Under the pieces are notes generated by a model that was given only the letters and a program-made list of their open reading frames with translations, did not search any database and was not told the DNA's origin. From Actinomycetota bacterium (GTDB lineage: Bacteria; Actinomycetota; Acidimicrobiia; Acidimicrobiales; Ilumatobacteraceae), in the NCBI GenBank assembly GCA_005800965.1, contig SYEA01000053.1, positions 1 through 8,520 on the forward strand: DNA of 8,520 bases. Reading direction: 5' to 3'. A program made the position numbers and the translations under genes. Below, piece after piece: positions 1 to 6,301 of this stretch (position 1 is its first letter; each line of letters starts with the position of its first letter).

Positions 1-134
1 AGCGATTCCCCGAGTTTGAGTTGGCCGACCCAGCGGCCATTACCTGGAGCGTTGGCCAGGTGCGCGGCCCGCGGTCGCTGCCGATTCGTGTTCGCTCGCG
101 GGCAACGCCACAAGCCAACGTGCCGGCAAAGTGA
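1..134 (+). CDS. C-terminal fragment of an upstream gene, possibly cytochrome P450
   Basis: The frame whose codons start at position 3 is open from the left edge to a TGA at 132-134, giving 43 residues of a C-terminus. The peptide contains phrases like FELADP and GQVRGPRSLPIRV. An acidic 'LA-D-P' stretch followed by 'RG-x-x-SLP-V/I' is what the last ~30 residues of many actinobacterial cytochrome P450 enzymes look like, after the haem-binding Cys loop and L helix. That loop would lie left of the window, so the diagnostic motif cannot be seen and the family call is only a resemblance. The gene overlaps the start of the helicase gene by 4 nt (GTGA), so the two are probably co-transcribed and translationally coupled. 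It could equally be an unrelated protein with a similar tail. Confidence 0.5.
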   Translation, partial: RFPEFELADPAAITWSVGQVRGPRSLPIRVRSRATPQANVPAK

Positions 135-2362
135 CCGACGATCAACGCGTCGCACTTGACCTGACGCAACTCAATACCGACCAGCGTGATGCTGTTGAGT
201 ACAACGGCGGCCCGTTGCTCATTATTGCCGGGGCTGGTTCGGGCAAAACACGAGTACTAACGCACCGAGTGGCGCACCTCATTGCATCTGGCGTGCATCC
301 GATGAATATTTTGGCGATTACGTTCACTAATAAGGCCTCGCAAGAAATGCGTGCACGAGTAAAAACGTTGGTGGGCGACGTGGCCGACAAGATGTGGGTG
401 AGCACGTTTCATGCCGCATGCGTGCGCATTCTGCGAGCCACTGCCGACCGCTTGGGGTACCCAAAGAGTTTCACCATCTACGACTCGGCAGATTCGCAGC
501 GGTTGGTGGCCCAGATTATTCGTGACCTGAACCTCGACCCCAAGCGGTTTCCGGCACGTGGTGCCCAAGCCCGAATCAGTTTGTGGAAAAACGAGTTGGT
601 CACGCCTGCGGCGGCAGCCGACAGCGCATTCGGGCCGTTTGACACAAAGTACGCCGAGATTTTTGCCGAGTATCAACACCGCACGGTGCGTGCTGGCGCC
701 ATGGACTTTGACGACCTACTCATCAATGTGGTGCGTTTGTTTCGCGACAACCCCGAAGTGTTGGCTGCGTACCAGGAGCGCTTCAAACACGTTTTAGTGG
801 ATGAGTTTCAAGACACCAACTTGGCCCAGAACGAAATCGTCTTGTTGCTTGGGCGCGAGCACCACAACGTATGCGTCGTGGGTGACACCGACCAAAGCAT
901 CTACGCGTTTCGTGGCGCCGATTATCGCAACATTTTGCAATTCGAGCGAGCCTTCCCAGATGTTTACACGGTGGTACTGGCACAGAACTATCGCAGCACA
1001 CAGGTGATCTTGGATGCCGCAAATGCCGTAATCGCCAACAACGTTGAGCGCAAGCCCAAAGAGTTGTGGACCGAAGTAGGCGAGGGTGACAAAATCGTGC
1101 GCTACTACGCCGAAGACGAAGACGAAGAAGCGCGCTTCGTGGTGTCTGAATTGAAGAGGTTGCATCGCCACGAGGCAATCAACTGGCGCGAGATCGCAAT
1201 TTTTTATCGCACCAACGCACAGAGCCGTGTGATTGAAGAATTCCTGATTGACGGTGATATTCCGTATCGCGTAATTGGTGGCACCAAGTTTTATGACCGC
1301 AAAGAAGTGAAAGATGCCGTGGCGTATCTGCGCTGTGTGGTGAACCCGGCTGACGAAATGAGCATTCGACGTGCGATCAACTCGCCCAAACGCGGCGTTG
1401 GCGATACCAGCCTTGACAAAGTGTCGGAGCTGGCCAAAGAACAAAGCCTCGCGTTGTCGGTGGCCCTGCGACGTGCGGCTTCGGCTGGTGTTGGCGGGGC
1501 TGCGTTGCGTGGCATCAACGAGTTCATCAAGCTGGTGGATGAGTTGGAGGGCGAGTTGGTGCATGGCCCAGCCCACGTGTTGCGCGAATTGCTGGAGCGC
1601 AGCGGATATTTGGCCGAGTTGCGCAACGAAGACACCCACGAAGCACAGGGTCGCATTGAGAACCTCGAAGAACTTATTGGTGCTGCGGAAGAGTTTCCCG
1701 ACGCCAATGACTTTTTAGAAAAAGTGTCGTTGGTGTCTGACACCGACGAGATCGCCGGTGACGACAAGGTGATGATGATGACGCTGCACTCGGCCAAAGG
1801 GTTGGAGTTTCCGACCGTGTTCATTGTGGGCTGGGAAGAAGGCATCTTTCCGCATAGCCGCACCTTGCTTGACACGACTCAACTAGAAGAAGAACGCCGT
1901 TTGGCCTATGTGGGCATCACTCGTGCCGAGCAGCGTTTGTTTCTTACGCATGCCTGGAGCCGCAGTTTGCACGGCTCGCGGCAATACAACCCGCCATCAC
2001 GATTTTTGGATGAGATACCACTGGAGTTGCTCGACCGCAAGGGCAGTGTCGACACTGGTGCCGACGAGGGCCGCGGACACTTGCGTGAGCAAACCGACTG
2101 GTCGCGTACCCCGGTGCCCGAGTTTCGCGCTCGCGGCCGCAGTGTGACCTCGTCAGCGAGTGAGGCCCTGCGCCCTGCTGTGCGAGAAGCCAAACTGTCG
2201 CACAACTTTGCCATCGGTGACGATGTGGTGCACCCGGTGTTTGGCGAGGGCGTGATCATTGATTTGGATGGCGCAGGCGAAAAAGCCGAGGCCACCGTGC
2301 GCTTCGTAGACAAAGGCACCAAAGTGCTGGCGTTGGCATGGGCGCCGCTGACGAAGCGGTAG
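131..2362 (+). CDS. pcrA: ATP-dependent DNA helicase PcrA/UvrD, superfamily 1A
   Basis: This cytoplasmic 3'-5' helicase unwinds DNA in nucleotide excision and mismatch-type repair, replication restart and removal of RecA or stalled RNA polymerase. All SF1A motifs are present in order: Q motif around Q18, Walker A GAGSGKT (34-40), motif Ia TFTNKA (64-69), motif II DEFQDT (224-229), motif III GDTDQS (251-256), motif IV QNYRST (285-290), motif V TLHSAKGLEF (551-560) and motif VI EERRLAYVGITRA (587-599). A linker rich in charged residues leads to a C-terminal module (about 695-743, IGDDVVHPVFGEGVI) typical of PcrA, which in other species contacts RNA polymerase. The length of 743 residues is normal for PcrA. 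The start is a GTG overlapping the upstream stop as GTGA; no strong Shine-Dalgarno sequence is visible, which fits translational coupling. The stop lies 2 nt from the end of a convergent gene. PcrA rather than RecB/AdnB or Rep is favoured by the size and the C-terminal module. Confidence 0.97.
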   Translation: MTDDQRVALDLTQLNTDQRDAVEYNGGPLLIIAGAGSGKTRVLTHRVAHLIASGVHPMNILAITFTNKASQEMRARVKTLVGDVADKMWVSTFHAACVRILRATADRLGYPKSFTIYDSADSQRLVAQIIRDLNLDPKRFPARGAQARISLWKNELVTPAAAADSAFGPFDTKYAEIFAEYQHRTVRAGAMDFDDLLINVVRLFRDNPEVLAAYQERFKHVLVDEFQDTNLAQNEIVLLLGREHHNVCVVGDTDQSIYAFRGADYRNILQFERAFPDVYTVVLAQNYRSTQVILDAANAVIANNVERKPKELWTEVGEGDKIVRYYAEDEDEEARFVVSELKRLHRHEAINWREIAIFYRTNAQSRVIEEFLIDGDIPYRVIGGTKFYDRKEVKDAVAYLRCVVNPADEMSIRRAINSPKRGVGDTSLDKVSELAKEQSLALSVALRRAASAGVGGAALRGINEFIKLVDELEGELVHGPAHVLRELLERSGYLAELRNEDTHEAQGRIENLEELIGAAEEFPDANDFLEKVSLVSDTDEIAGDDKVMMMTLHSAKGLEFPTVFIVGWEEGIFPHSRTLLDTTQLEEERRLAYVGITRAEQRLFLTHAWSRSLHGSRQYNPPSRFLDEIPLELLDRKGSVDTGADEGRGHLREQTDWSRTPVPEFRARGRSVTSSASEALRPAVREAKLSHNFAIGDDVVHPVFGEGVIIDLDGAGEKAEATVRFVDKGTKVLALAWAPLTKR

Positions 2363-2405
2363 CTCTAAGGAGCGCGCAAGTCGATCAGCAAGCTGCTGCG
2401 ATTTT
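2344..2405 (+). terminator. Two weak hairpins at the convergent pcrA junction
   Basis: Only 2 nt separate the two convergent stops, so any pcrA terminator must lie inside coding sequence. Two small stems can be drawn. CCGCT/AGCGG at 2345-2349 and 2355-2359 has a 5-nt loop and a possible G-U extension, and covers the last pcrA codons. CAGCA/TGCTG at 2386-2390 and 2394-2398 has a 3-nt loop and is followed by CGATTTT. The second is the only one with a T run, and its 5-bp stem is short for an intrinsic terminator. Both may be chance; Rho-dependent ending is equally possible. Confidence 0.18.
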
Positions 2406-2841
2406 CCACCACGGGTCGCGCATCCACCGGCCGATGGAGTGCTTCCACAGGCAGTGTGCGATCTTCGCAGTCAACAAAGTTTCGTGTTCCTTCGACGTGA
2501 GTCACCAAACACTCAGGGCTGCGGTCAGCGGGGTAGGCGTAGTAGACCTGCCAACCGACCGATGGCTCCTCCCCTTGATGGTCGACAACGATGGTGCGTT
2601 GATACAACGTGTCACGCAAATCGGGATACAGAATTGGCCCTTCTTTTTTCACGATGTCAGCCATGTCGTCTACGGGGCCCACTCGAAAGGTGTAGTTGCC
2701 GGGGCGAATCTCGCGCTTGCGATTGTCGGTCGCTTGGTCGGCAAACAGCCAGGTAACCCCAAAGAGCAGGGCGAAAAAAGCAAGCCCTGCCACGATCGGC
2801 ACGACGGCTCGCGCCATGGGGGATCTCAGCCGTCGAAACAT
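2365..2841 (-). CDS. Membrane-anchored protein of unknown function, possible Rieske-like fold without ligands
   Basis: The protein has 158 residues. After a basic N-terminus (RRLRSPMAR) comes one strongly hydrophobic segment at about 12-34 (VVPIVAGLAFFALLFGVTWLF), so it is probably anchored with residues 35-158 outside the membrane. The outer part is polar, predicted beta-rich, and holds GPILYPDL (68-75), GWQVYYAYP (96-104), CLVTH (111-115), a second Cys at 125, and RSSLLIDLR (148-156) as a closing strand. The sequence pattern recalls Rieske-type beta domains, but the CxH...CxxH cluster ligands are absent: there are only two cysteines (C111, C125), which could form a disulfide. I do not recognise the family with certainty. 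Start choice: an AAGGAG abuts the ATG at 2841 with no spacer, which is too close. The ATG at 2817 (residue 9) has a GAG seven bases upstream and is a credible alternative that keeps the membrane segment. It is divergent from the cobalamin-binding gene and convergent with pcrA, so it is a single-gene transcript. Confidence 0.8.
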   Translation of the reverse strand: MFRRLRSPMARAVVPIVAGLAFFALLFGVTWLFADQATDNRKREIRPGNYTFRVGPVDDMADIVKKEGPILYPDLRDTLYQRTIVVDHQGEEPSVGWQVYYAYPADRSPECLVTHVEGTRNFVDCEDRTLPVEALHRPVDARPVVENRSSLLIDLRAP

Positions 2842-2856
2842 CTCCTTCAGTGTGCC

Positions 2857-2881
2857 AATTCGAAGCTGCCGCTTCGTGATT
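2857..2881. promoter_or_regulatory. Inverted repeat in the divergent intergenic region, possible operator
   Basis: Arms CGAAGC (2861-2866) and GCTTCG (2871-2876) are perfectly complementary around TGCC. The flanks AAT (2857-2859) and ATT (2879-2881) add three further complementary bases after a short interruption. It sits about 27 nt upstream of the candidate -35 of the plus-strand operon and about 14 nt upstream of the Shine-Dalgarno-like AAGGAG of the minus-strand gene. It could be a repressor site controlling both, or a hairpin in the leader of the minus-strand mRNA. No regulator is encoded in the window to match it. Confidence 0.35.
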
Positions 2882-2902
2882 TGTGCGATGTTCCTCGGCT
2901 TC

Positions 2903-2929
2903 TTGGCAAAAGGTGCTCGGGCGTAGGCT
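2903..2929 (+). promoter_or_regulatory. Candidate promoter of the mutase-subunit/sucCD operon (leaderless)
   Basis: TTGGCA at 2903-2908 matches the TTGACA -35 consensus in five of six positions, and TAGGCT at 2924-2929 fits the actinobacterial TANNNT -10. The spacer is 15 nt, slightly short. Nine bases separate the -10 from the GTG at 2939 and they are pyrimidine-rich (TCTGTTCTT), with no Shine-Dalgarno sequence. A transcript starting at the usual distance would begin at or within about 3 nt of the start codon, so a leaderless mRNA is likely. Confidence 0.45.
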
Positions 2930-2938
2930 TCTGTTCTT

Positions 2939-3352
2939 GTGAAGCGGCCCTATCGCATTGTTGTTGCCAAGCCAGGTCTCGACGGCCACGATCGGGGCGC
3001 AAAGACCATTTCGCGAGCCCTGCGCGACCATGGCTTTGAAGTCATCTACACCGGATTGCATCAGACGCCCGAACAAATTGCCGAAACCGCGCTGCAAGAA
3101 GATGTAGATGGGGTTGGCTTGTCGTTACTGTCCGGCGCACATCTCACCTTGTTTCCTCGCGTGATGGACGAATTGCGTGCGCGCGACATGGATCACGTGT
3201 TGATTTTTGGTGGTGGAGTCATCCCCGATGCCGATGCTGCGGCCTTGAAGCAGCAAGGAGTAAGTGAAATCTTTGGACCAGGTTCATCGTTGAAGACGAT
3301 TGCCGAATGGCTCGAAGTAGCGCTCGACAACCGAGAGAAAGCGACAACATAG
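2939..3352 (+). CDS. Cobalamin-binding small subunit of methylmalonyl-CoA mutase type
   Basis: This 137-residue protein is a complete, free-standing B12-binding domain. It carries the base-off signature D15-x-H17-x-x-G20 (in KPGLDGHDRGAK), where H17 would be the lower axial cobalt ligand, then S62-x-L64 (LSLLSG) and the glycine-rich GGGVIP at 91-96, in the spacing of the domain's Rossmann-like fold. In one-piece mutases this domain is the C-terminal ~140 residues. Here it is a separate gene, as in archaeal and some actinobacterial two-part mutases, so the ~550-residue catalytic TIM-barrel subunit must be elsewhere. With it, the enzyme would interconvert methylmalonyl-CoA and succinyl-CoA using adenosylcobalamin in the cytoplasm. 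The adjacent sucCD genes consume succinyl-CoA, which supports this reading; a 2-hydroxyisobutyryl-CoA or ethylmalonyl-CoA mutase small subunit is possible, since substrate choice lies in the large subunit. The start is GTG without a ribosome site. The TAG stop shares one base with the sucC GTG (TAGTG). Confidence 0.92.
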   Translation: MKRPYRIVVAKPGLDGHDRGAKTISRALRDHGFEVIYTGLHQTPEQIAETALQEDVDGVGLSLLSGAHLTLFPRVMDELRARDMDHVLIFGGGVIPDADAAALKQQGVSEIFGPGSSLKTIAEWLEVALDNREKATT

Positions 3353-4509
3353 TGGATCTCTTTGAATATCAGGGCAAGCAGTATTTTGCCAAGTTCGGCA
3401 TCCCCGTATCGGCAGGCGATGTCGCACACACGGTCGACGAAGCCATTGCGATTGCCGAGCGTGTCGGTTACCCCGTTGTGGTGAAAGCCCAAGTGCAAGT
3501 GGGCGGTCGTGGAAAAGCCGGCGGCATCAAATTGGCCAGCAGCAAAGCCGAAGTGCAAACCCACGCCACGAACATTTTGGGCATGGATATCAAGGGCCAC
3601 GTAGTGAAGCGAGTGTGGGTGGAGTGCGCATCCGACATCGCCGAGGAGTACTACGCGTCGTTAACGTTGGATCGTGCCGCCAAACAGCACTTGCTGATGT
3701 TGTCCGCGCAGGGTGGTGTGGAAATTGAGGACGTGGCCGCCAAGGACCCAACCGCAATCGTCAAACTGCACATCAACCCAATTATCGGTATCAATGTCGC
3801 GACAGCCAAGAAGGCAGCAGCCGACGCAAAGATTCCCGCTAAAGCGCAAGATGGCGTCGCTGCGATTCTTGTCAAGTTGTATGACTGCTTCACCCAAGGT
3901 GACTGCGACTTGGCTGAAATCAACCCATTGATTCTGAAGCCCACCGGTGAAGTGCACGCCCTCGACGCCAAAGTCAGTCTTGACGCCAACGCCCTGTTCC
4001 GTCACCCGGAGTGGCAGGAGTATCGCGCCACGGAAGAGCTCGACGATCGCGAACGCCTAGCGCGCGAAAAAGACCTGCAATACATCGGCCTTGATGGCAA
4101 AGTCGGCATCATCGCCAACGGTGCTGGTCTTGCCATGAGCACGCTTGACGTGGTGAGCCAGGCCGGTGGGTCGGCGGCCAACTTTTTGGACATCGGCGGC
4201 GGAGCGAATGCCGAACTCATGACGGCGGCCCTCGAGGTCATCAACTTTGACACCAATGTCAAAAGCATTTTCATCAACATCTTCGGTGGCATCACCCGCG
4301 GTGACGAAGTTGCCAAGGGCATTGTCGAGGCCATGCGACGTGTAGAACTTCGCGCACCAATCGTGATTCGTCTCGACGGCACCAACGCCGATGCGGGTCG
4401 CCAGATTCTGCTTGATGCGGGCATCCCGGCCAGCAAACTTGTCTCTAAGCCAACCATGCTTGAAGCTGCACGTGCGGCAGTCGACATCGCAAACGCAAAG
4501 GTGGCCTAG
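3352..4509 (+). CDS. sucC: Succinyl-CoA synthetase beta subunit (ADP/GDP-forming)
   Basis: This is the nucleotide-binding subunit of the TCA-cycle enzyme that converts succinyl-CoA, phosphate and NDP to succinate, CoA and NTP. It has 385 residues, close to the 388 of E. coli SucC. The N-terminus VDLFEYQGKQYFAKFGIP is the classic SucC opening. The ATP-grasp domain has K45 and the loop GGRGKAGG (51-58); the Mg-binding pair is N191 (AEINPL) and D205 (ALDAKV), which correspond to E. coli N199 and D213 with a constant shift. The C-terminal ligase domain begins near NGAGLAMSTLD (256-266) and carries FGGITRGDE (311-319). I chose the GTG at 3352 because it yields exactly the conserved N-terminus and overlaps the previous stop by one base. 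A longer version from an ATG at 3307 would add 15 unrelated residues inside the previous gene. A weak GAGAG lies 14 nt upstream. ATP versus GTP preference cannot be read from sequence alone. Confidence 0.97.
   Translation: MDLFEYQGKQYFAKFGIPVSAGDVAHTVDEAIAIAERVGYPVVVKAQVQVGGRGKAGGIKLASSKAEVQTHATNILGMDIKGHVVKRVWVECASDIAEEYYASLTLDRAAKQHLLMLSAQGGVEIEDVAAKDPTAIVKLHINPIIGINVATAKKAAADAKIPAKAQDGVAAILVKLYDCFTQGDCDLAEINPLILKPTGEVHALDAKVSLDANALFRHPEWQEYRATEELDDRERLAREKDLQYIGLDGKVGIIANGAGLAMSTLDVVSQAGGSAANFLDIGGGANAELMTAALEVINFDTNVKSIFINIFGGITRGDEVAKGIVEAMRRVELRAPIVIRLDGTNADAGRQILLDAGIPASKLVSKPTMLEAARAAVDIANAKVA
4497..4504 (+). promoter_or_regulatory. Ribosome binding site of sucD
   Basis: AAAGGTGG lies inside the last sucC codons, seven bases before the GTG at 4512. 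It is the best Shine-Dalgarno match of the plus-strand genes here and fixes the sucD start. Only 2 nt separate the sucC stop from that start, so translation is probably coupled to give equal subunits. Confidence 0.6.
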
Positions 4510-4511
4510 CC

Positions 4512-5411
4512 GTGGCAATTTTCGTCAACGAGCACACGAAGGTAATCGTGCAGGGCCTCACTGGTGGTCAAGGCAAGTTTCATGGTTTGCGCAACCGCGC
4601 CTATGGCACCAACGTGGTGGGTGGCGTGACCCCAGGCAAAGGCGGACAAGACGTCGAAGGAATTCCCGTTTTCGACAGCGTCGCTGCTGCTGTCAAGGCC
4701 ACGGGTGCCGACGCATCGTTCGTGGCAGTGCCGCCCAAAGCGGCCCCTGCTGCAATCTTGGAGGCCGCTGCAGCCGGTGTTCGGTTCATCGTCTGCATCA
4801 CCGAAGGTGTGCCCGCACAAGACGAAGCCCGGGTCTATGCCACGCTCAAGCGCGACTTTCCGAACACGCGACTGCTCGGCCCCAACTGCCCGGGCATCAT
4901 CAGCCCAGGGCGCTGCAACATTGGCATTACCGCCGGCGAAATCGCCCAAGCACCGATCCCAGGTGGCAAGAACGTCGGGATCGTGTCGCGCTCAGGCACG
5001 CTCACCTACCAAGCGTTGTTCGAGCTGAAGCAGCAGGGAATAGGTGTGACCACCTGCGTCGGCATTGGTGGCGATCCCGTGCCGGGCACGTCGTTCGTGG
5101 ATTGCCTGGCCGAGTTTCAAAATGATCCTGAGACCAGTGCCATTTTGATGATTGGCGAAATCGGTGGTTCAGCCGAAGAAGAGGCCGCTGAATTCATCAA
5201 GGCGCATGTCACCAAACCGATGAGTGCATACATCGCCGGCGTCACCGCACCTGCCGGCAAAAAAATGGGCCATGCAGGGGCAATCGTTTCGGGTGGCAAA
5301 GGTACGGCACAGGGCAAGATGGATGCATTGCGTGCCGCCGGTGTGCAAATTGGCGCCAACCCAACGGAAGCCGGGCAGTTAATGGCGCAGATTATCGCTT
5401 CGCTCAGTTAG
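4512..5411 (+). CDS. sucD: Succinyl-CoA synthetase alpha subunit
   Basis: This is the CoA-binding and phosphorylated subunit, working with the SucC product just upstream. It has 299 residues, slightly longer than the 289 of E. coli. The N-terminal Rossmann CoA-binding domain has TGGQGKFHG (17-25) and VTPGKGGQ (39-46), followed by PPKAAPAAI and GPNCPGIISPG. The second domain has GIVSRSGTLTYQ, GIGGDPVPGTSF, the helix-dipole GEIGG with E216, and the active-site loop GHAGAIVSGGKGTAQGK, in which H254 is the phosphohistidine. E216 and H254 sit at the same shift from E. coli E208 and H246, so the catalytic pair is intact. The start is GTG with a good ribosome site. The gene is the last of the mutase-subunit/sucC/sucD run, and a small hairpin follows within 5 nt of its TAG stop. 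Confidence 0.97.
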   Translation: MAIFVNEHTKVIVQGLTGGQGKFHGLRNRAYGTNVVGGVTPGKGGQDVEGIPVFDSVAAAVKATGADASFVAVPPKAAPAAILEAAAAGVRFIVCITEGVPAQDEARVYATLKRDFPNTRLLGPNCPGIISPGRCNIGITAGEIAQAPIPGGKNVGIVSRSGTLTYQALFELKQQGIGVTTCVGIGGDPVPGTSFVDCLAEFQNDPETSAILMIGEIGGSAEEEAAEFIKAHVTKPMSAYIAGVTAPAGKKMGHAGAIVSGGKGTAQGKMDALRAAGVQIGANPTEAGQLMAQIIASLS

Positions 5412-5415
5412 CACC

Positions 5416-5435
5416 TGCTACTTCCGTAGCATTTG
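5416..5435 (+). terminator. Small hairpin between sucD and metF
   Basis: TGCTAC (5416-5421) and GTAGCA (5426-5431) form a perfect 6-bp stem with a TTCC loop, followed by TTTG. The stem is short and the T run is only about three bases, so it would at best be a partial terminator or an mRNA-processing barrier between sucD and metF. The right arm also contains TAGCAT (5427-5432), which fits TANNNT and lies 11 nt before the metF ATG, so the same bases could serve as a -10 element. No -35 is visible and no Shine-Dalgarno sequence precedes metF. Confidence 0.28.
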
Positions 5436-5443
5436 ATACCAAG

Positions 5444-6301
5444 ATGCGTGTCGACGATCTACTTGCGCGTGGTCAAACGTTTTCCTTTGAATTTTTTCCA
5501 CCCAAAACCGATGAAGCTCGAGCGCAACTCAACGACACCATCAACGAACTCACACCGTTGCAGCCCAATTTCTTTTCCGTTACCTATGGGGCACAGGGCG
5601 GTGAGCGCACTCGCACTCGAGACGTGGTGGTGGCGTTGGCCCGCAATGGTTCGGTCCCGCCCGTGGCCCACCTCACCTGTGTGGGCCACACCCGCGAAGA
5701 AATCAGTGCGTTGTTGGGGGAGTACAAAGCAGCAGGAGTCAAAAACATTCTTGCTCTGGGAGGCGATATTCCGGCCGACCCAACCCAAATAGGCCCGAGT
5801 GATTTTCGTTATGCCCAAGACTTGGTGGAGTACGTGCGCGCCAACTTTGACGTCTGCATCGGGGTAGCAGCACACCCCGAGCTGCATCCGCGGTCGGTGT
5901 CGCGCGAGTCGGATCGCCAACGTCTGGCCGACAAACTCCGACTTGCCGATTTTGCAATGACCCAATTCTTTTTTGATGTTGATCACTACCGACGAATGAT
6001 CGACGAGCTGAGTGCGCTCGGCGTGCACAAGCCGGTGTTGCCTGGGGTGATGCCGGTAACCAACAAAGCCCAGATTGCGCGCATGGCGCAAATGTCGGGT
6101 AGTGAGCTGCCGCAGTGGCTCACAGATCGCTTGGCGCCACTCGAAAACCCGGTCGATATTCGCAAAGCAGGCGTGGAAATCGCCACGCAGTTGTGCACCG
6201 AGCTGATGGCGGCTGGCGCGCCAGGTTTGCATATCTACACCTTGAACCGCTCCGTAGCTGCACGTGAAATTGCGGTCAACTTGGGTCTCGGCCAAGCGTG
6301 A
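5444..6301 (+). CDS. metF: 5,10-methylenetetrahydrofolate reductase
   Basis: The enzyme reduces 5,10-methylene-THF to 5-methyl-THF, the methyl donor for methionine synthesis, in the cytoplasm. It has 285 residues, the size of a bacterial single-domain MetF with a TIM-barrel fold. The sequence opens RVDDLLARGQTFSFEFFPPK, in which E16 matches the catalytic Glu28 of E. coli. VTYGAQGG (46-53) follows, then GGD with D108 matching E. coli D120, which acts on folate. QFFFDVDHY comes next, with Q174 matching the folate-contacting glutamine, and LHIYTLNRS closes the barrel. Position 106 is Gly where E. coli and human enzymes have the Arg of LRGD; that Arg contacts FAD, so flavin binding may differ. 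The ATG at 5444 gives the conserved N-terminus; no ribosome site is evident, so it may be leaderless or coupled to sucD. The TGA stop overlaps the next start as GTGA. Confidence 0.95.
   Translation: MRVDDLLARGQTFSFEFFPPKTDEARAQLNDTINELTPLQPNFFSVTYGAQGGERTRTRDVVVALARNGSVPPVAHLTCVGHTREEISALLGEYKAAGVKNILALGGDIPADPTQIGPSDFRYAQDLVEYVRANFDVCIGVAAHPELHPRSVSRESDRQRLADKLRLADFAMTQFFFDVDHYRRMIDELSALGVHKPVLPGVMPVTNKAQIARMAQMSGSELPQWLTDRLAPLENPVDIRKAGVEIATQLCTELMAAGAPGLHIYTLNRSVAAREIAVNLGLGQA

Noticed and set aside
1111..1131. GAA/GAC-rich repeat in pcrA
   Set aside because: It encodes the acidic EDEDEE stretch that follows motif IV in many PcrA proteins; ordinary coding sequence, not a tandem repeat element.
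794..1639. 281-residue minus-strand open frame inside pcrA
   Set aside because: It lies wholly antisense to the helicase motifs III-IV region and shows no domain-like features; long shadows are expected at this GC content.
2338..3039. 233-residue plus-strand open frame across the minus-strand membrane gene
   Set aside because: It overlaps pcrA, the membrane gene and the cobalamin-binding gene, and its composition (many His, Cys, Gln) is that of a shadow; the minus-strand frame has a clean membrane helix.
2657..3097. 146-residue minus-strand open frame crossing the divergent intergenic region
   Set aside because: It would overlap both the B12-binding motif of the plus gene and the membrane gene, and has no recognisable features.
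3307..3351. ATG at 3307 as the sucC start
   Set aside because: It would add 15 residues not seen in SucC proteins and overlap the previous gene by 46 nt; the GTG at 3352 gives the conserved N-terminus.
4391..5125. 244-residue plus-strand open frame across the sucC/sucD junction
   Set aside because: It is very Arg- and His-rich, overlaps two well-supported genes in another frame and has no motif.
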